This document shows, in pieces, positions 24,640-37,200 of a DNA stretch of 64,000 nt. A program made the position numbers and the translations under genes. The stretch covers positions 93,455 to 157,454 of the forward strand of contig MCFE01000139.1 in NCBI GenBank assembly GCA_002104905.1. Direction: 5' to 3'. This DNA comes from Basidiobolus meristosporus CBS 931.73. Its lineage: Eukaryota > Basidiobolomycota > Basidiobolomycetes > Basidiobolales > Basidiobolaceae. The notes beneath the pieces were generated by a model. It was not told the DNA's origin. It did not search any database and saw nothing but the letters and a program-made list of their open reading frames with translations. Positions within the stretch are counted from its first letter, which is position 1. Each line of letters opens with the position of its first letter.

Positions 24640-25270
24640 ATTAATTCCAAGCTGCTGGTATTATAATGGTCTCCTGACAGGATCTTGACCGCTGATCTAG
24701 ATTGGATCTACCTGCAGGACCAAATTGTTGCTTGCAGGGATTTATCTACCACAGCCTCCACATCTTCCCTTGTTGACAGAATGGAGTTCCCACTGACAGA
24801 CAAAGTTACAATGTTAAGAACTCAAAAGACTATCACAATGCCTTCTGTGGAATTTTGGAACATTAATAAGCATACCAAGAGGTTGCAGCACTTCTTCAAG
24901 AGCAATGCTCAAGAAAATGCACTTGAACATTGCAAGGATTTATTGCAAAGACTGGCAGTTGAGATAAGATGTAAATGTTACCAGCAATGCAAGACATAAG
25001 GAAACTTGGTAACTATTGCACTCATTAGCTGTAAAGTTAAGGTGATAGATATATGCCAATTGCAACAGGTGTATGTGACTGTAGAGGTTAGCAAGCAGAA
25101 GGCCTTGGTATTTTTTGATTCAAATTATATGTGGAGTATTTGTGGCTAGGTGGGTAAGTTAATAAGTGACTCTACAGTGGAGTGTATGAATGGTACAAGT
25201 GGAGGTAAAAGAATGAAATGCCATTTGGTAAAGTGGTATAGGAGCATTACATAAGACCAGCAGTAGGCCA
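24640..25270 (+). pseudogene. Tnp2-type transposon C-terminal fragment
   Basis: The frame 24685-24999 and the DNA after it (CYQQCKTYGN, CQLQQVYVTVEVSKQKA) match the minus-strand reading at 13461-13150 in the nested element. The start (TGACAGGATC) resembles that element's terminal region. It is truncated and interrupted. Confidence 0.5.
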
Positions 25271-26640
25271 TCACACAGCTGTGATAAAGCCTATGGAGGT
25301 CTGCATAATAGTGACTTAAGCATTGTCAAGTAGTTCTCCATATAAGGCAAATAGACATATTGGCCAGTTAAGCCCTCTGATATAATATTGGGCTGCAACA
25401 GAATCACTATAAGGCCATCAGAATCCTGCAATGATGCTGTCTAGGCATTTTCAAGTTTATCACTATATTTGGCATTTTAGACAGCACAGCAATGTACCAA
25501 CCCTGCCATAACATTATTTTGAGGGTGAGGAATTCAAAGCTAATGGCATTGTTATGGCCTCATTGCAGGATCATGATATTTGACCCATATTGAATCTAAG
25601 CCTGGGACCAAATTATTTTTCACAGGGACATTATGAAAATTACAAATACCACTTTACATTCTATTCATCATCAGGTTAAAACCACATAATCTACTTCCAC
25701 TCCCAGTTGCTACCAACATCTCCAAAACTCTTGCAACAACCCAGAAGAGGTAGAAGGTCCAATTTGATCTGGTAAACTAGTAGAATGGCAGATAGAGTAA
25801 AAGTAGTTGACCACCATAAGGTCATCAAAAAGCCATCAGAAGCCAATCGGAAGGCCATCAAAGCACCACCAAGTTTTCCACCATAACAGGCTATTGGGAT
25901 GTACTGACCAGTTGGTTATCATAAAAGCACCATGAAGATCATATCATAAACATGCCAAAAATGGTGGGAATTCCAATATGCGGTTGTTGTAGTAGTGCCT
26001 TGACAGAATCATGATGGCTAATCCAGATTGGATCCACCCACAAAAGCGTTTTATTTTCCATGGAGTATATCATGTTCGCCCACTCCAAGGCCTTCCTGTT
26101 TAAGAATCACTTCTGCCAAACCTGGTACTACACCATTATGCAAGTCCTGGATAAATGGCTACGCAGGGGCTATCATGACATCAACATTAGCAACTATATT
26201 TTGGGGCCACCAGTGATACTTTGGAGAACTTGCAGGTTTACAAGATACCCACTGATTGGTATACCGCTGATGTATTTACAATAGCAGGAGACCTAGAGTT
26301 GCAACATGCTGATACGAGCCTAGATGCAGCAAGTGAATCACACCTTGGAAACTTTGCGCATTCTACTTCAAGTGTACAGGCATGCTGATTCCACGGTATC
26401 TTCATGGGCAGCAGATTCCAATAGATTGATTTGGTTACGCTCCAATATCAAGCCATTCACGCACAGGAAGTGCCTGGGCAAGATTTGCCCAATACTCCAA
26501 AGAGCTTTGCAGCAAGAAGCGCTTTAGGTGGGGTGGATCTACTCCTCACAATATGACCACTCGACCGCCAGATGTTGCACACCGATAAATTAGTCAAGTA
26601 TTTATTTATATAGAAACATCAAAAAAATACAGGAATGCGT
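25270..26640. other. Decayed repeat DNA; no gene recognised
   Basis: Short blocks such as TTGACAGAATCATGATGG, near 25560 and 26010, repeat the end region of the Tnp2-type elements. Frames up to 74 codons around 26028-26527 match nothing I recognise. This is the boundary between the transposon-rich flank and the host-gene island. Confidence 0.45.
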
Positions 26641-26722
26641 GGGGAGCATAGCGGCACCCACACACGATAGTTAAATACCAACTTCACTTCAGTGTAGACT
26701 TCCCTTCGGCCTTGGGATGGGA

Positions 26723-29311
26723 TTAGGGTAGACGGCAGGGCTTGATGTTCCAGATGGAGTCGGCATATTCCTTGATGGCACGGTCCGAGGAGAACTTCGC
26801 CATTCCTGCTGTGCACATAATTGACATCTTGGCCCAGCTCTCCTTGTTCTTGTAGGCGACATCAACCCTGGCCTGAGCTTCCAAGTACGTGCGGAAGTCC
26901 ACCGAGACGAGGTAGACATCTCCGCCGTTCTGAAGAGTGTACAGCAGGGGGGCGAAGATGTTGGGGTCCCCGAAGACGCCGGAATAGATGATGTCCAGGA
27001 CATTCTGGAGTTTAGGATCCATGGGCAGCTTGCGATATCTGATGGCGTGTCGGAGGTCATCCACCTCGTGAGCAAGAACCCCAAAAGTGAAGATGTTCTC
27101 GTCGCCGATCTCCTCATTGATCTCGATGTTGGCGCCATCGACGGTGCCGAGGATGATACCTCCGTTCAACACGAATTTCATGTTGGAGGTACCGGAAGCT
27201 TCAGTACCTGCAGTGGAGATATGCTGGGAGATGTCACTGGCAGGGATGATGACTTCAGCAATGGAGACGTTGTAATCAGGAATAAAGACCACCTTCAACA
27301 AGTCGCCGATCTCCTTGTCGGCATTGACCACATCCGCAACACTATTGATGAGCTTGATGACCAGCTTGGCCACATAGTATCCAGGGGCAGCCTTTCCGCC
27401 AAAGATGACCACTCGGGAGACTTGCTTCTCTCTCTCGGCCTTGCTCATGGCTTTAAGAGAGGAGTAGCGGTAGATCACACTGAGGATGTTCATGTACTGA
27501 CGTTTGTACTCGTGGATACGCTTAACCTGGACATCGAACATCGCCTCCGGGTTCACCTTCACACCACAGCGCTCCTCAATATGTTTGGCCAATCTCTCCT
27601 TGTTCTTCTTCTTGACATCCATCCATTCCTTCTGGAACGCTTTGTCGCTGGCGAACTTCTTCAGCTTGGCAAGTTCGGTGAGTTTAGTGGTCCATTGATC
27701 ACTGCCAAGCTTTTTGGTGATGAGGTCGCTGAGAAGGGGGTTACATTGATGCAACCATCTTCTCGGGGTGACCCCGTTGGTCTTGTTCTCGAAACGCTTG
27801 GGCCCGTAGAAGTCGACAAAGTCCTTGAAGATGGTCTTTTGAATCAAGTCCGAGTGGAGCGCCGCCACTCCGTTTACCCGGTGGGAACCGACGATGGCGA
27901 GATGGGCCATGCGGACGTTCTGCGGCTGGGATTCCTCAATGATGGAGATGCGGTTTAGGAGGTCTCGGTCGCCTGGCTTTGTTTTCTCAACCTTCTGCAG
28001 GAAGAACAAATTAAGGTCGTAGATGATCATCATGTGTCTGGGTAGCACGTGCTCCAACATGGGTACCGACCATTTCTCCATGGCTTCAGGAAGAATGGTA
28101 TGGTTGGTGAAGGCGAAGGTACGGGTTACGATGTCCCAGGCCTCATCCCACTCCAGACCTTCCTCATCGATGAGGACACGTTGCAACTCCGGAATCCCGA
28201 GCGTTGGGTGAGTGTCGTTAAGCTGGATGGCCACCTGCTCAGGGAATTCCTTCCAGGGGCGCTTGGTCTTCTTGAAACGACGGATGATGTCGTAGAGAGT
28301 GGCACACACGAAGAAGTACTCCTGCTTGAGACGCAGCTCCTTTCCAACCATGTGGTTATCGTTGGGATACAACACCGAGGTGATATTCTCGGCGGATTTC
28401 TGCTCACCAACGGATTTATCGTAGTTGCCCTCATTGAAACTCTCGAGATCGAAGCTCTTCTTGGGCTTGCTGCTCCACAGACGGATGTTGATGCAATTCT
28501 TGGTATCGTATCCGGGGATAGGGATGTCGTAGGCGACAGCCTGAACGATTTGTCCACCCTCCCAGGTGTACTTCGTGTTCCCTTTGCTGTCGTAGTTCTT
28601 ATCAACATACCCGTAGAACCGGACCTCCACCGAAATGTCTAGGCGAGGAAGCTCCCAGGGGTTTCCATAGTTGAGCCAGTAATCTGGAACCTCGGTTTGG
28701 AATCCGTCGACGATCTTCTGTTGGAACATGCCGTAGTTATACCGGATTCCGTATCCCCAGGCTGGGTAATCCAGAGTAGCTAAGGAGTCCATGTAGCAGG
28801 CGGCTAGACGCCCGAGACCACCGTTTCCGAGGGCCGCGTCTTTCTCCTCCTCGATGAGATCTTCCATGGTGAAGCCGAGCTGCTTAACACCTTTATTGTA
28901 GTTTTCCTTCAAGCCAAGTGCCAACAGGGCGTTGTCCAGGGAACGACCGATCAGGAATTCCATAGAGAGGTAGTACACCCGCTTGGGATCGTTGGCAGTA
29001 TGGTATTCTTGAGTCTCGTTCCAACGTTTGATTAATCGATCGCGGACCGAGTGCGCAGTGGCAAGATACCCGGCAAAATCGTCCACATTGAATGGGGTTC
29101 TGGCCAAGGTGGTGGCCATATGACGAGCGATGGAGGTTTGGATGGAGGTGACATCTGGCTCATCAAGCTCGATCAGTTTCTGCCATAGCTTGGTCTCCTC
29201 TTCAGTGAACTTCTTTCTGGTATCTTGGTCCTTCGATTGGATCGTAGGAAGAGGAAGAACTGTCGAGCTTCTTCTTCTGGGTCTGGGTCTTTCGGGAGCA
29301 CTGGTGTTCAT
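26723..29311 (-). CDS. GPH1: Glycogen phosphorylase
   Basis: A single-exon gene of 862 residues, the usual length for this GT35 enzyme, which releases glucose-1-phosphate from glycogen in the cytosol using pyridoxal phosphate. Visible landmarks are the N-terminal basic/serine segment [11 protein letters not shown] (a plausible phosphorylation site, as in the regulated family members), [13 protein letters not shown] near residue 110, the [11 protein letters not shown] block, [19 protein letters not shown], and the PLP site EASGTSNMK with the lysine at about residue 712. No stops or frameshifts. The chosen ATG follows a TATA box by 75 nt. The antisense frames in this gene are composition shadows. 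Confidence 0.96.
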   Translation of the reverse strand: MNTSAPERPRPRRRSSTVLPLPTIQSKDQDTRKKFTEEETKLWQKLIELDEPDVTSIQTSIARHMATTLARTPFNVDDFAGYLATAHSVRDRLIKRWNETQEYHTANDPKRVYYLSMEFLIGRSLDNALLALGLKENYNKGVKQLGFTMEDLIEEEKDAALGNGGLGRLAACYMDSLATLDYPAWGYGIRYNYGMFQQKIVDGFQTEVPDYWLNYGNPWELPRLDISVEVRFYGYVDKNYDSKGNTKYTWEGGQIVQAVAYDIPIPGYDTKNCINIRLWSSKPKKSFDLESFNEGNYDKSVGEQKSAENITSVLYPNDNHMVGKELRLKQEYFFVCATLYDIIRRFKKTKRPWKEFPEQVAIQLNDTHPTLGIPELQRVLIDEEGLEWDEAWDIVTRTFAFTNHTILPEAMEKWSVPMLEHVLPRHMMIIYDLNLFFLQKVEKTKPGDRDLLNRISIIEESQPQNVRMAHLAIVGSHRVNGVAALHSDLIQKTIFKDFVDFYGPKRFENKTNGVTPRRWLHQCNPLLSDLITKKLGSDQWTTKLTELAKLKKFASDKAFQKEWMDVKKKNKERLAKHIEERCGVKVNPEAMFDVQVKRIHEYKRQYMNILSVIYRYSSLKAMSKAEREKQVSRVVIFGGKAAPGYYVAKLVIKLINSVADVVNADKEIGDLLKVVFIPDYNVSIAEVIIPASDISQHISTAGTEASGTSNMKFVLNGGIILGTVDGANIEINEEIGDENIFTFGVLAHEVDDLRHAIRYRKLPMDPKLQNVLDIIYSGVFGDPNIFAPLLYTLQNGGDVYLVSVDFRTYLEAQARVDVAYKNKESWAKMSIMCTAGMAKFSSDRAIKEYADSIWNIKPCRLP

Positions 29312-29385
29312 GTTGAACGAGGCGGTGGTTGGGTAGGGGAGGGAGATGGAAAAGATCTGAGCTCTAACTGGAGGGGAGCGGCCAG

Positions 29386-29393
29386 CTTTTATA
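29386..29393 (-). promoter_or_regulatory. TATA box of glycogen phosphorylase
   Basis: TATAAAAG on the minus strand, 75 nt upstream of the chosen start codon at 29311, a normal distance for a fungal promoter. Confidence 0.55.
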
Positions 29394-29399
29394 AAGCAA

Positions 29400-31480
29400 G
29401 TACATACGTCAACATCAAGCTAGCTGAACCATCTGGGATGCGTAACCCTGTGCTAATCAAGTAATGGATCCTGTAAAATATTCACGTTCTACTGCGAAAT
29501 TTACCATGATGTCCAAAAGAATGCTACCGTCGATAGAATCCAGTATATTTATCGATACCGGATGTACCCACTCATCAACAATACCCAGATTTCAGTATTG
29601 CCTCCCTTCATAGACCAGGATTCCAGAGCCCCGACAACCTCTGACCGAATTAAATGATGGAGAAATACTGTTACGTAACCACCTTTGACTGAGATGCGTC
29701 CGTCCATACTTCCTGGAGGTTGGCCGTGGAGGTTCCTTTTAAAGGACCAATTAGGTCGGAGATGGGTTGTGAGGCAGCAGTGCACAATCCGCGGCCATTT
29801 CTCGTCTGGCTTCGCATGTGAGGTTAGGACCGAGGGTATCCTGGGGTGGGGCTTTGATCGTTGCTGGCAGCGCTTGATATGCTGTGAGACCACATCTCGC
29901 CACGGGACAAGTGCGCAAGGGCGAGTTGGGGCTATCGATGGTAGACACACACTGGTTGGTAGGATCGGAGTCATCGATGATCAGATATTGAACTTACCAG
30001 TCCAGTCATACAGAGGATGAAGAATAAGTAAGACACCTTCATCCAGTGGGTAGATGCCGCACCTAGCCGATGAAAGTGCGTACAAATTGAAAATCCCAGA
30101 ACCCATCAGGCTTCGAGTGGCTGAAATGAGTGATCGGATGACAAGCCCCAGTACCTACTACAAGGCTGCCTGGTGGGCACACCGCTCTTGACTTTCCTTC
30201 GACGATTGCTTTGCGAGTTTCGACACGACAAGTCAAGGGAGAGTGTTACTTGAGGTTAGATGATGGAGGATAGGATACAGAACCGCCGTTGATCTGAATC
30301 TCGATTCCGCCAATCACTGATCAAGCCTGGCCATACTGGAATCACTACGCTATTTGGCTCCATACCAACTTGATCTCGGATTTGACGCATTGCAGATGAT
30401 TACACACACCGTCCAAATCCTCTTCCATAAATATGGCATTGATGGGAGCTACATCCCCACAGGGTCAGACTGATTCACTTGGATTTGATAAGAGGTTGGT
30501 ACACGGCATTCTGTGGACGAGTAGATCTGGGGCTATGCCAGATGCTACTCTCTAAGCCACGACTCTGAGTGTTCCCTTCCAACGCAGTGAAACCATAATA
30601 GGGACTTCGTTACTGTTGATTCCTCGCGCTTCGTGCCACCACTAATAGGCAAATTGACTCTTATCTGATAAGGGCATTGTTGAGGGGAGGTATGTTGTGA
30701 GTGTCAGTGGGAATGGGAATGTGAATGTGAATGTGGACAAACCTTGACTGTTACCCAAATCAGTGTCCAGTGTATTGCTCTGATTTATTCGGCATGTTCA
30801 ATCAAACTGTTGACCAAACTCGACGCTGGATTTGGCAACGTTGACGTCACTTTCGAGACATTAGATTAACTCCATGGTGACTCCAACATACCACCTGTCT
30901 GCTGTGAGCAACAGAGGACTCTTCATATAAGGTTCCAGAGCCGAAGCCTTCGTGTGTGTGCATTACCCCGTGAGTATTGAGTTGTTAAGCGAGGGAGAGA
31001 TCTACAAGCCATGCGCCAAAGACCGACGGGGCCTTCCGCATGCTGCGAACCATGCTGGAGATATCCCTGCTATGTGTGAATGGAAGGGCCGATGAAGATA
31101 ATGATGATCTTTAGCTATTGGCACGCAAGATCAGTTGCGATATAACCCCGATCAAGCCATAGCATGCCTCTTCGGGGAGAGTTGGCTTAAATGCCGACGA
31201 TTCTACTCGAATGGCATGGGTCAGAGCTTCGAAGAAAACATGGAGACAGCAGCGTATTATTTGTTGGTACTTTAGCCACCCTGATACAAGCGACACTTGG
31301 ATTCATCACCCTTAGGTGACATGATATTACTGTTCATATCACCGGGTTTCAACTGATCACTACATAGGCAAACTCCCTCCCCAGCATTACGACTAATACA
31401 ATGGGTTTATTCGGGTGTGAATCATTTGCTAGACTGCCATTACAAAAGCAAATCGCTGGAAGCCGAAAAGAACTGGTGGT
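29400..31480. other. Intergenic; no gene recognised
   Basis: Two kilobases between two minus-strand genes. Frames of 111-141 codons at 29549-30020 overlap on opposite strands and have no recognisable motifs. A short GAATGT hexamer run lies at about 30713-30735. I see no RNA gene. Confidence 0.5.
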
Positions 31481-31483
31481 TCT

Positions 31484-33324
31484 TCACGACGTGTGGGTAT
31501 TTGTACACTGGAACACAAGACATCTGTTGATATCGTGATGATCCTTATGGAACTTGATAAAGTCCCAATCATTAAACACATCCTTTACTTGGTCAGCTGT
31601 GCCGCTCCCGGCTTCCAAGACGAGGTAGCCATTTGCCGAAATGATCTTTTCTCTGACTGAGGCATGTAACATTTGATACGACGTTAAGCTGGTCTCACCA
31701 CAAAACAGTGCCTCATGGGGCTCGAACTCCGAAACCCCAAAATCCAGCTTTCTGGCTTTGTCCTCCGGTATGTACGGGGGATTGCATAGTACAATATCGA
31801 AGCTCTGCTTCAGCTCTTCGATCTCGTCCAACTTCGAGAAGTCTCCGGTCACAAAGTTCACTCGGTCGACCATATCAAGCGATTCGGCATTTTTCTTGGC
31901 AACCTCGAGCGCCTCTGGGCTGATGTCAACTCCGCACCCGGTGGAATCAGCAATCTTCTTCATGCACGACAGCAGAATGCATCCTGAGCCAGTCCCAAGA
32001 TCAAGAATCTTGATTGGAGTCTCTCTATCCTTCATTGACTCGGCTATCTCCACTGCCGCAGCCACCAAGGCCTCGGTGCTTTGACGAGGAATTAGCGTTG
32101 CGGGTGTAACATGGAATCGTAGGCCACAGAATTCCTATTTGAGGCGCTTGCAAGTTAGCAAGGACCGGTGTAGGAGGAGAGGAGGAAGATGTTACCTTGT
32201 AGCCAAGCAGATAGGCCACTGGCATCTCCGTTCCAGGATCATACTCTACTACATCAACATTGTTTTTCTGCAGCTCCTCTATATACTGAAGCTTTCGCTT
32301 TTCGAAGAAGCGAACCTCTCGTTGACGCAAAGCCTAGATATCAGGGATTAGCAAGGTCGGTCGTTTCCTCCACCGCGAATACACGGGCTCTCCCACTTTA
32401 CCTCGAATTTGTTGGGCTCTTCTCTGAAAAACCGCATCGGCTCCCCGGATACTGGGTGCGGGAACTCCAGCGCAAGTAGGGATAGAAACATCCCCTTATC
32501 TCTAGAGGTTTTTAGCTGCTTCGTGTATGAATTATTGCCAACCACAGGATGATCAAGTTGCTCGAACAGCTTTCTAAGCGTTGCGCCGCCAGAAACCCCA
32601 ACAGAGCATATGTCCACTGTGGATAGGTATCCGGCTGAATTACTCCGACAGAAAGAGACATGTGTGCACGACTCGAAATCCGCCACTTTGGAGTCGATCG
32701 GGAAATTCTCCCCCACCTCGCATTCGATTTTCCCATGGACTACCGCTCGATAGGTGCGCCGCACGAGGCCGCTCTTTAACTTTGCCTCCAGGCTATTTTG
32801 AGCCTCGATGGTTTTGGCCACGGCAACCTGGTTTGACAAGAACGAACCTTGAGTACAACAGAAAACATGGGAGAACCAAACAATCTAGGCATACTGACCC
32901 ACCCAACAGTGGCCTTCTCCAATTCATACAACGATTTCGGCTTCAGATCGGTATGGAAGCCTGCGCAGTCGGACATAGAGAAGGGCAGGGCCTCCAGAAA
33001 ACTCGTGATATTCATGCCTGGAACTTTCCAAGCGACACAGACGTCCGCATCCTCGTAAACGACCTCGATCGGGGTGGAATTCTTCGCTTTTCTTGCCTCG
33101 TACGTGTTGAACTTGAACTCGACCACGTCCCCTTCCAACAATATCCTCGGCGGGAGGACTTTTTCGTTATTGACCAGCACCTCCCCGCGCTTGAAGCTGC
33201 GGTGCACGGCCAGCCTACTTGTCACGATGTCGGGTACCTTGGCACGCACGAACACCGAGGCTCTGGAATTCGCCTCCTCCTTGGTGACTGTCCAGCAACG
33301 ATACACTATGTTCTGCTCGTCCAT
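31484..33324 (-). CDS. Pseudouridine-synthase-like (S4-RluA) / HemK methyltransferase fusion protein
   Basis: Four exons: 33324-32899, 32827-32402, 32333-32196 and 32134-31484, all joined in phase 0 by introns of 71, 68 and 61 nt (donors GTCAGT, GTAAAG, GTAACA; all acceptors AG). The product is about 546 residues. Residues ~30-85 resemble an S4 RNA-binding domain (VTSRLAVHRSFKRGEVLVNN). Residues ~90-295 resemble an RluA pseudouridine synthase, but the catalytic HRLDxxTSG block reads YELEKATVG. Residues ~310-546 are a HemK/PrmC N5-glutamine methyltransferase with PVAYLLGYKEF, TLIPRQSTEALV, motif I ILDLGTGSG (~373) and NPPY (448-451). An in-frame extension upstream to 33474 is possible. The single-gene reading rests on the spliced junction at 32402/32333. 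If that intron is wrong these are two adjacent genes. Confidence 0.75.
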
Positions 33325-33479
33325 ATTGTTGTCCCGGAAAGGTGAATTCCCAGGAGTTCGTGGAAGCGGAGCGATCGAGCCCAGTTGGTATGCCGAAGGG
33401 GCTGAAAAAAAATCGACCACATCCCAAGCAAACAGTGATTGGTGAGCATCGCCAGCTGATTGGCTTGGTCGCAACCCCG

Positions 33480-34274
33480 ATGCTACATGGTCGACGATAC
33501 GCCAGCTTTCGGCAGGGAGACACCCACTTAAATGGGCTAGTGCTAGATGATCGATACCGGCTCACACCCGCACCCACCAGACAGTTCCAGAGAAATGTTG
33601 CCAAAGTTGTCGTTTCTATGGGCATCGAGATCCGTGATGGGCACGATCTGGTGGGCTTGGTGTTCACGGTTCTATTAATAGCTGCGATGGCAACTACTCC
33701 AGTGCGCACCGTCTCATCACGTGTTGCTGGAGGAGATTAAATCGCCCTGGGCTACAAATCACTACTGACTTCGCCCGACCAGCCAATCAGTGTGACGCAG
33801 TGGAGGTACGTAAGAAGTTGGCTGCCTCAGGTATATTGGATGCACACATTCATATGGATCTTGGTATCAGCGATAAAGCCCAGAGACTCTGTGAGAGAGG
33901 GGCTGCCCTATCGAGTGGTGCGGTTCAGGATTTGGTTGGCCATGTGACTGTGCAATTAGATGTGGTTGCTATTCACTGGTTGTCACTGATGAGCTTGTAT
34001 TTGGGGCTTGACTCCTTATTAGCACTGCCGGTTCAGTGAGATTGGAGTGCAACAGATTCCATAGGTTGCTCGCCTTTTTAGGGAAAAATTCAAATTGCAT
34101 CTTACTCGGATCCAGAAGGCCTGACCGACTTAAGCTTTGGCTGGTTCAGAACCTCCTGCCAAGGCGGTATTCCTTCCAGCCTATTTTATTGAAGCGTATC
34201 TTGACGGACAAGAGAAGGAGGTTTGCCACATTCTTCTAAGACAGCTTCCCAATTATTCTTTTTACCTTTCAAGA
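33480..34274. other. Divergent promoter region between the fusion gene and myosin V
   Basis: About 800 bases without a recognised gene; frames to 132 codons on the plus strand (33342-33740) are antisense to, or run out of, the fusion gene. It should hold the promoters of both divergent genes, but I see no clear element. Confidence 0.4.
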
Positions 34275-37200
34275 ATGTCGGACACTAGTCAAGCACTGGA
34301 AGTTTATGGAAAAGTAGGCCCTTTTTATCGTCCCCTTCCTTTGCTTTCCTCATATATCAACACTCTACTCTTCGTTAGGGGGCTAGGGTTTGGTTGGCAG
34401 ATGATGTGGTCGGCTGGATTAGCGCCACAGTGAACTTCAAAGAGGTCGAAGCTAAGAGTGTCAAGCTAGGGCTTACTGATGACACTGGCAAGGTAAATCC
34501 CACAAAAATAAACCTCCCTCTCGAGAATGACAAGCTCAATGCTTCTGAACCGCACCCACATTGGTCCAACCCTTGTGCCACTCCCCATTCTAGGATGTAC
34601 AAGTGGAGCTATCCTTAACTAAGCTTCAGGCGGGAGAAGAAGAGCTCCCACCCCTTTGCAACCCAGCCATCCTAGAGGGAATCGATGATTTGACCAGTTT
34701 GTCCCACTTGCACGAGCCGGCTGGTAAGTATTTCTCGACTTTTCTGCTGCTATGTGTCCGTAGCATTAACGATCACGCTATTCTCAAGTCCTCCACAACA
34801 TCCGGACCCGTTACGAGCGACACAATATATACACATACTCGGGGATTGTGCTGATCGCCTGTAATCCGTTTCAAAAGGTCAGCGTTTACTCGGAGGATGT
34901 CATTCAGGCGTACTCCGGAAGGAACCGTGGGGAGCTGGATCCACATCTGTTCGCCATCGCTGAAGATGCGTACAGGTGTATGCTGCGAGAGAAGAAGAAC
35001 CAAACGGTCATCGTCTCCGGAGAGAGGTAGCCACCAGGGTCTGCGCTCATTCCTTAGACCCGGGATACTAAGCAGTAATTTGGCCTGTAAATATAGTGGT
35101 GCGGGAAAGACTGTCAGTGCCAAATTCGTCATGCGATATTTCGCGTCCGCCGAGCCCGACCCCACCAATCCTAGGAAGACCAAAGGCAAGTGCCCACTAG
35201 GCGGATCCGTTCATTCAACCCATGACTAACCTTCTTTCGGTGCATCAAAAGATAGCGGAAAATTAAGCCAGGTCGAGGAGCAGATTCTTGGTAATCATCG
35301 CTCATTCTTACTCCCTTTCCCCGCATCTTCGCTTTAGCTAATCCTGCTGCTGGATCACTCTAGCCACAAACCCCATCTTGGAAGGATTCGGTAACGCCAA
35401 AACCACTCGTAACGATAACAGTTCCCGGTTCGGTAAATACATGGAGATTCTGTTTGACAACAACACAAACATCGTGGGGGCTCGTATTCGAACCTACCTT
35501 CTGGAGCGCTCTCGGTTGATTTTCCAACCGGAGAGTGAGAGAAACTACCACATCTTCTATCAGGTAAGCGTGGCTTTTATCCATCTCTTTAGGTCCATGC
35601 TTAACCTTTGCACTTCTGTCAGCTGTGTGCTGGTGCACCGTCATCCGAAAGAAAGGAGCTTCGCTTGGAAGATTACTCCTATTTCCATTATTTGAATCAG
35701 GGCGCTTGTGGGGCAATTTCTGGCGTGGATGATGCCGCCGAGTTTGAGTTGACCCAGAGATCGCTCTCACTTGTCGGCATCTCGGTGCAACTTCAATGGA
35801 AGATATTCAAGGTGTTGGCCGGATTGCTTCACCTTGGGAATCTGCAGATCGGAGGCAGCGAGAAACTTGGGGCAAGCATAGATGATACTCAGGAATCGTT
35901 CGGTCTGGTTACTACCCTTCTCAGCATTAACCCGGCAGATTTCAAGAAATGGATGACCAAGAAGCAGATTGTTACTGGTCGCGACAAGATTATGAGCAAC
36001 ATGAGCCCGGTGCAGGCAACGATTGCCCGAGACGCTGTGGCCAAGTTCATCTACGCCAACCTGTTTGACTGGCTGATTAGAGTCGTGAACCAAAGCTTAT
36101 GCACCAACGAGGTTCTCGAGACTGTTCATTCGTTTATCGGCGTGCTAGATATCTACGGCTTTGAGCATTTCGCAAAGAACTCGTTCGAACAATTCTGTAT
36201 CAACTACGCCAACGAAAAACTGCAGCAAGAGGTAAGTTGGCTGTGCAGCGTCTACCCTTACCCGCCTATACATTGCTAACAGTCGCCCGTCTAGTTCAAC
36301 AAGCACGTATTCAAACTTGAGCAAGAGGTAGGGTTCATCCGGAGTGATCGCCCAGAAACCCAGCACTGATGTTAGTCCAATTTTAGGAGTATGTGCGGGA
36401 AGAAATCAACTGGCAGTTCATTGACTTCAGCGATAACCAGCCCTGTATCGAGTTGATCGAGGGCCGAATCGGCGTGCTGTCTCTACTGGACGAGGTAAAG
36501 CATGATGTATCCACTGCATTTATTGGAAGCTGATTTAACCGCCTCCAATTCGACAGGAATCACGACTTCCCTCCGGAACAGATCAAACCTACGTAACAAA
36601 GCTGTACCAGCAGTTCGATTCACCCAACTACAAGAAGTACTTCGCCAAACCCAAGTTCAGTAACAACGAGTTCACGATCAAGCATTATGCCCATGATGTC
36701 ACTTACCAGGCGGAGGGCTTCCTCGATAAGAACAAGGACACCATTCAAGACGAACTGTTGAATGTCCTATTGGCCACTGAATTTGACTTCCTGGAGGAAG
36801 TTCTACCCAAGCCCACAGACGAGCCCCCTGCCCAAGTTAAGCCTGGAAGACGTTCGATGGGCCCTGGTGCTAAGAAATCCACCCTGGGCTCCGTCTTCAA
36901 AGGCTCCCTCGTAAATCTGATGGACACCATCAGCTCTACCAATGTACATTATGTTCGCTGTATCAAGCCAAATGAGGCAAAGAAGCCATGGCTGTTTGAT
37001 CCTATTATGGTTCTGTCGCAGTTGAGAGCCTGTGGTGTGCTCGAAACCATCCGAATTAGCTGTGAAGGTTACCCGTCACGGAGAACTTTAGAGGACTTTG
37101 TGGAGCGCTTCTACCTCCTAACCAAGTCTAAAGACTGGTGTCCCCAAGATATACCAGCCTTTTGCCAAAAAATTCTCGCCGAGGCCATCAATGATCCCGA

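Noticed and set aside
27047-27958. Plus-strand open frame of 303 codons, and others of 60-197 codons, opposite glycogen phosphorylase
   Set aside because: They are antisense shadows produced by the codon bias of the real minus-strand gene and show no domain or start context.
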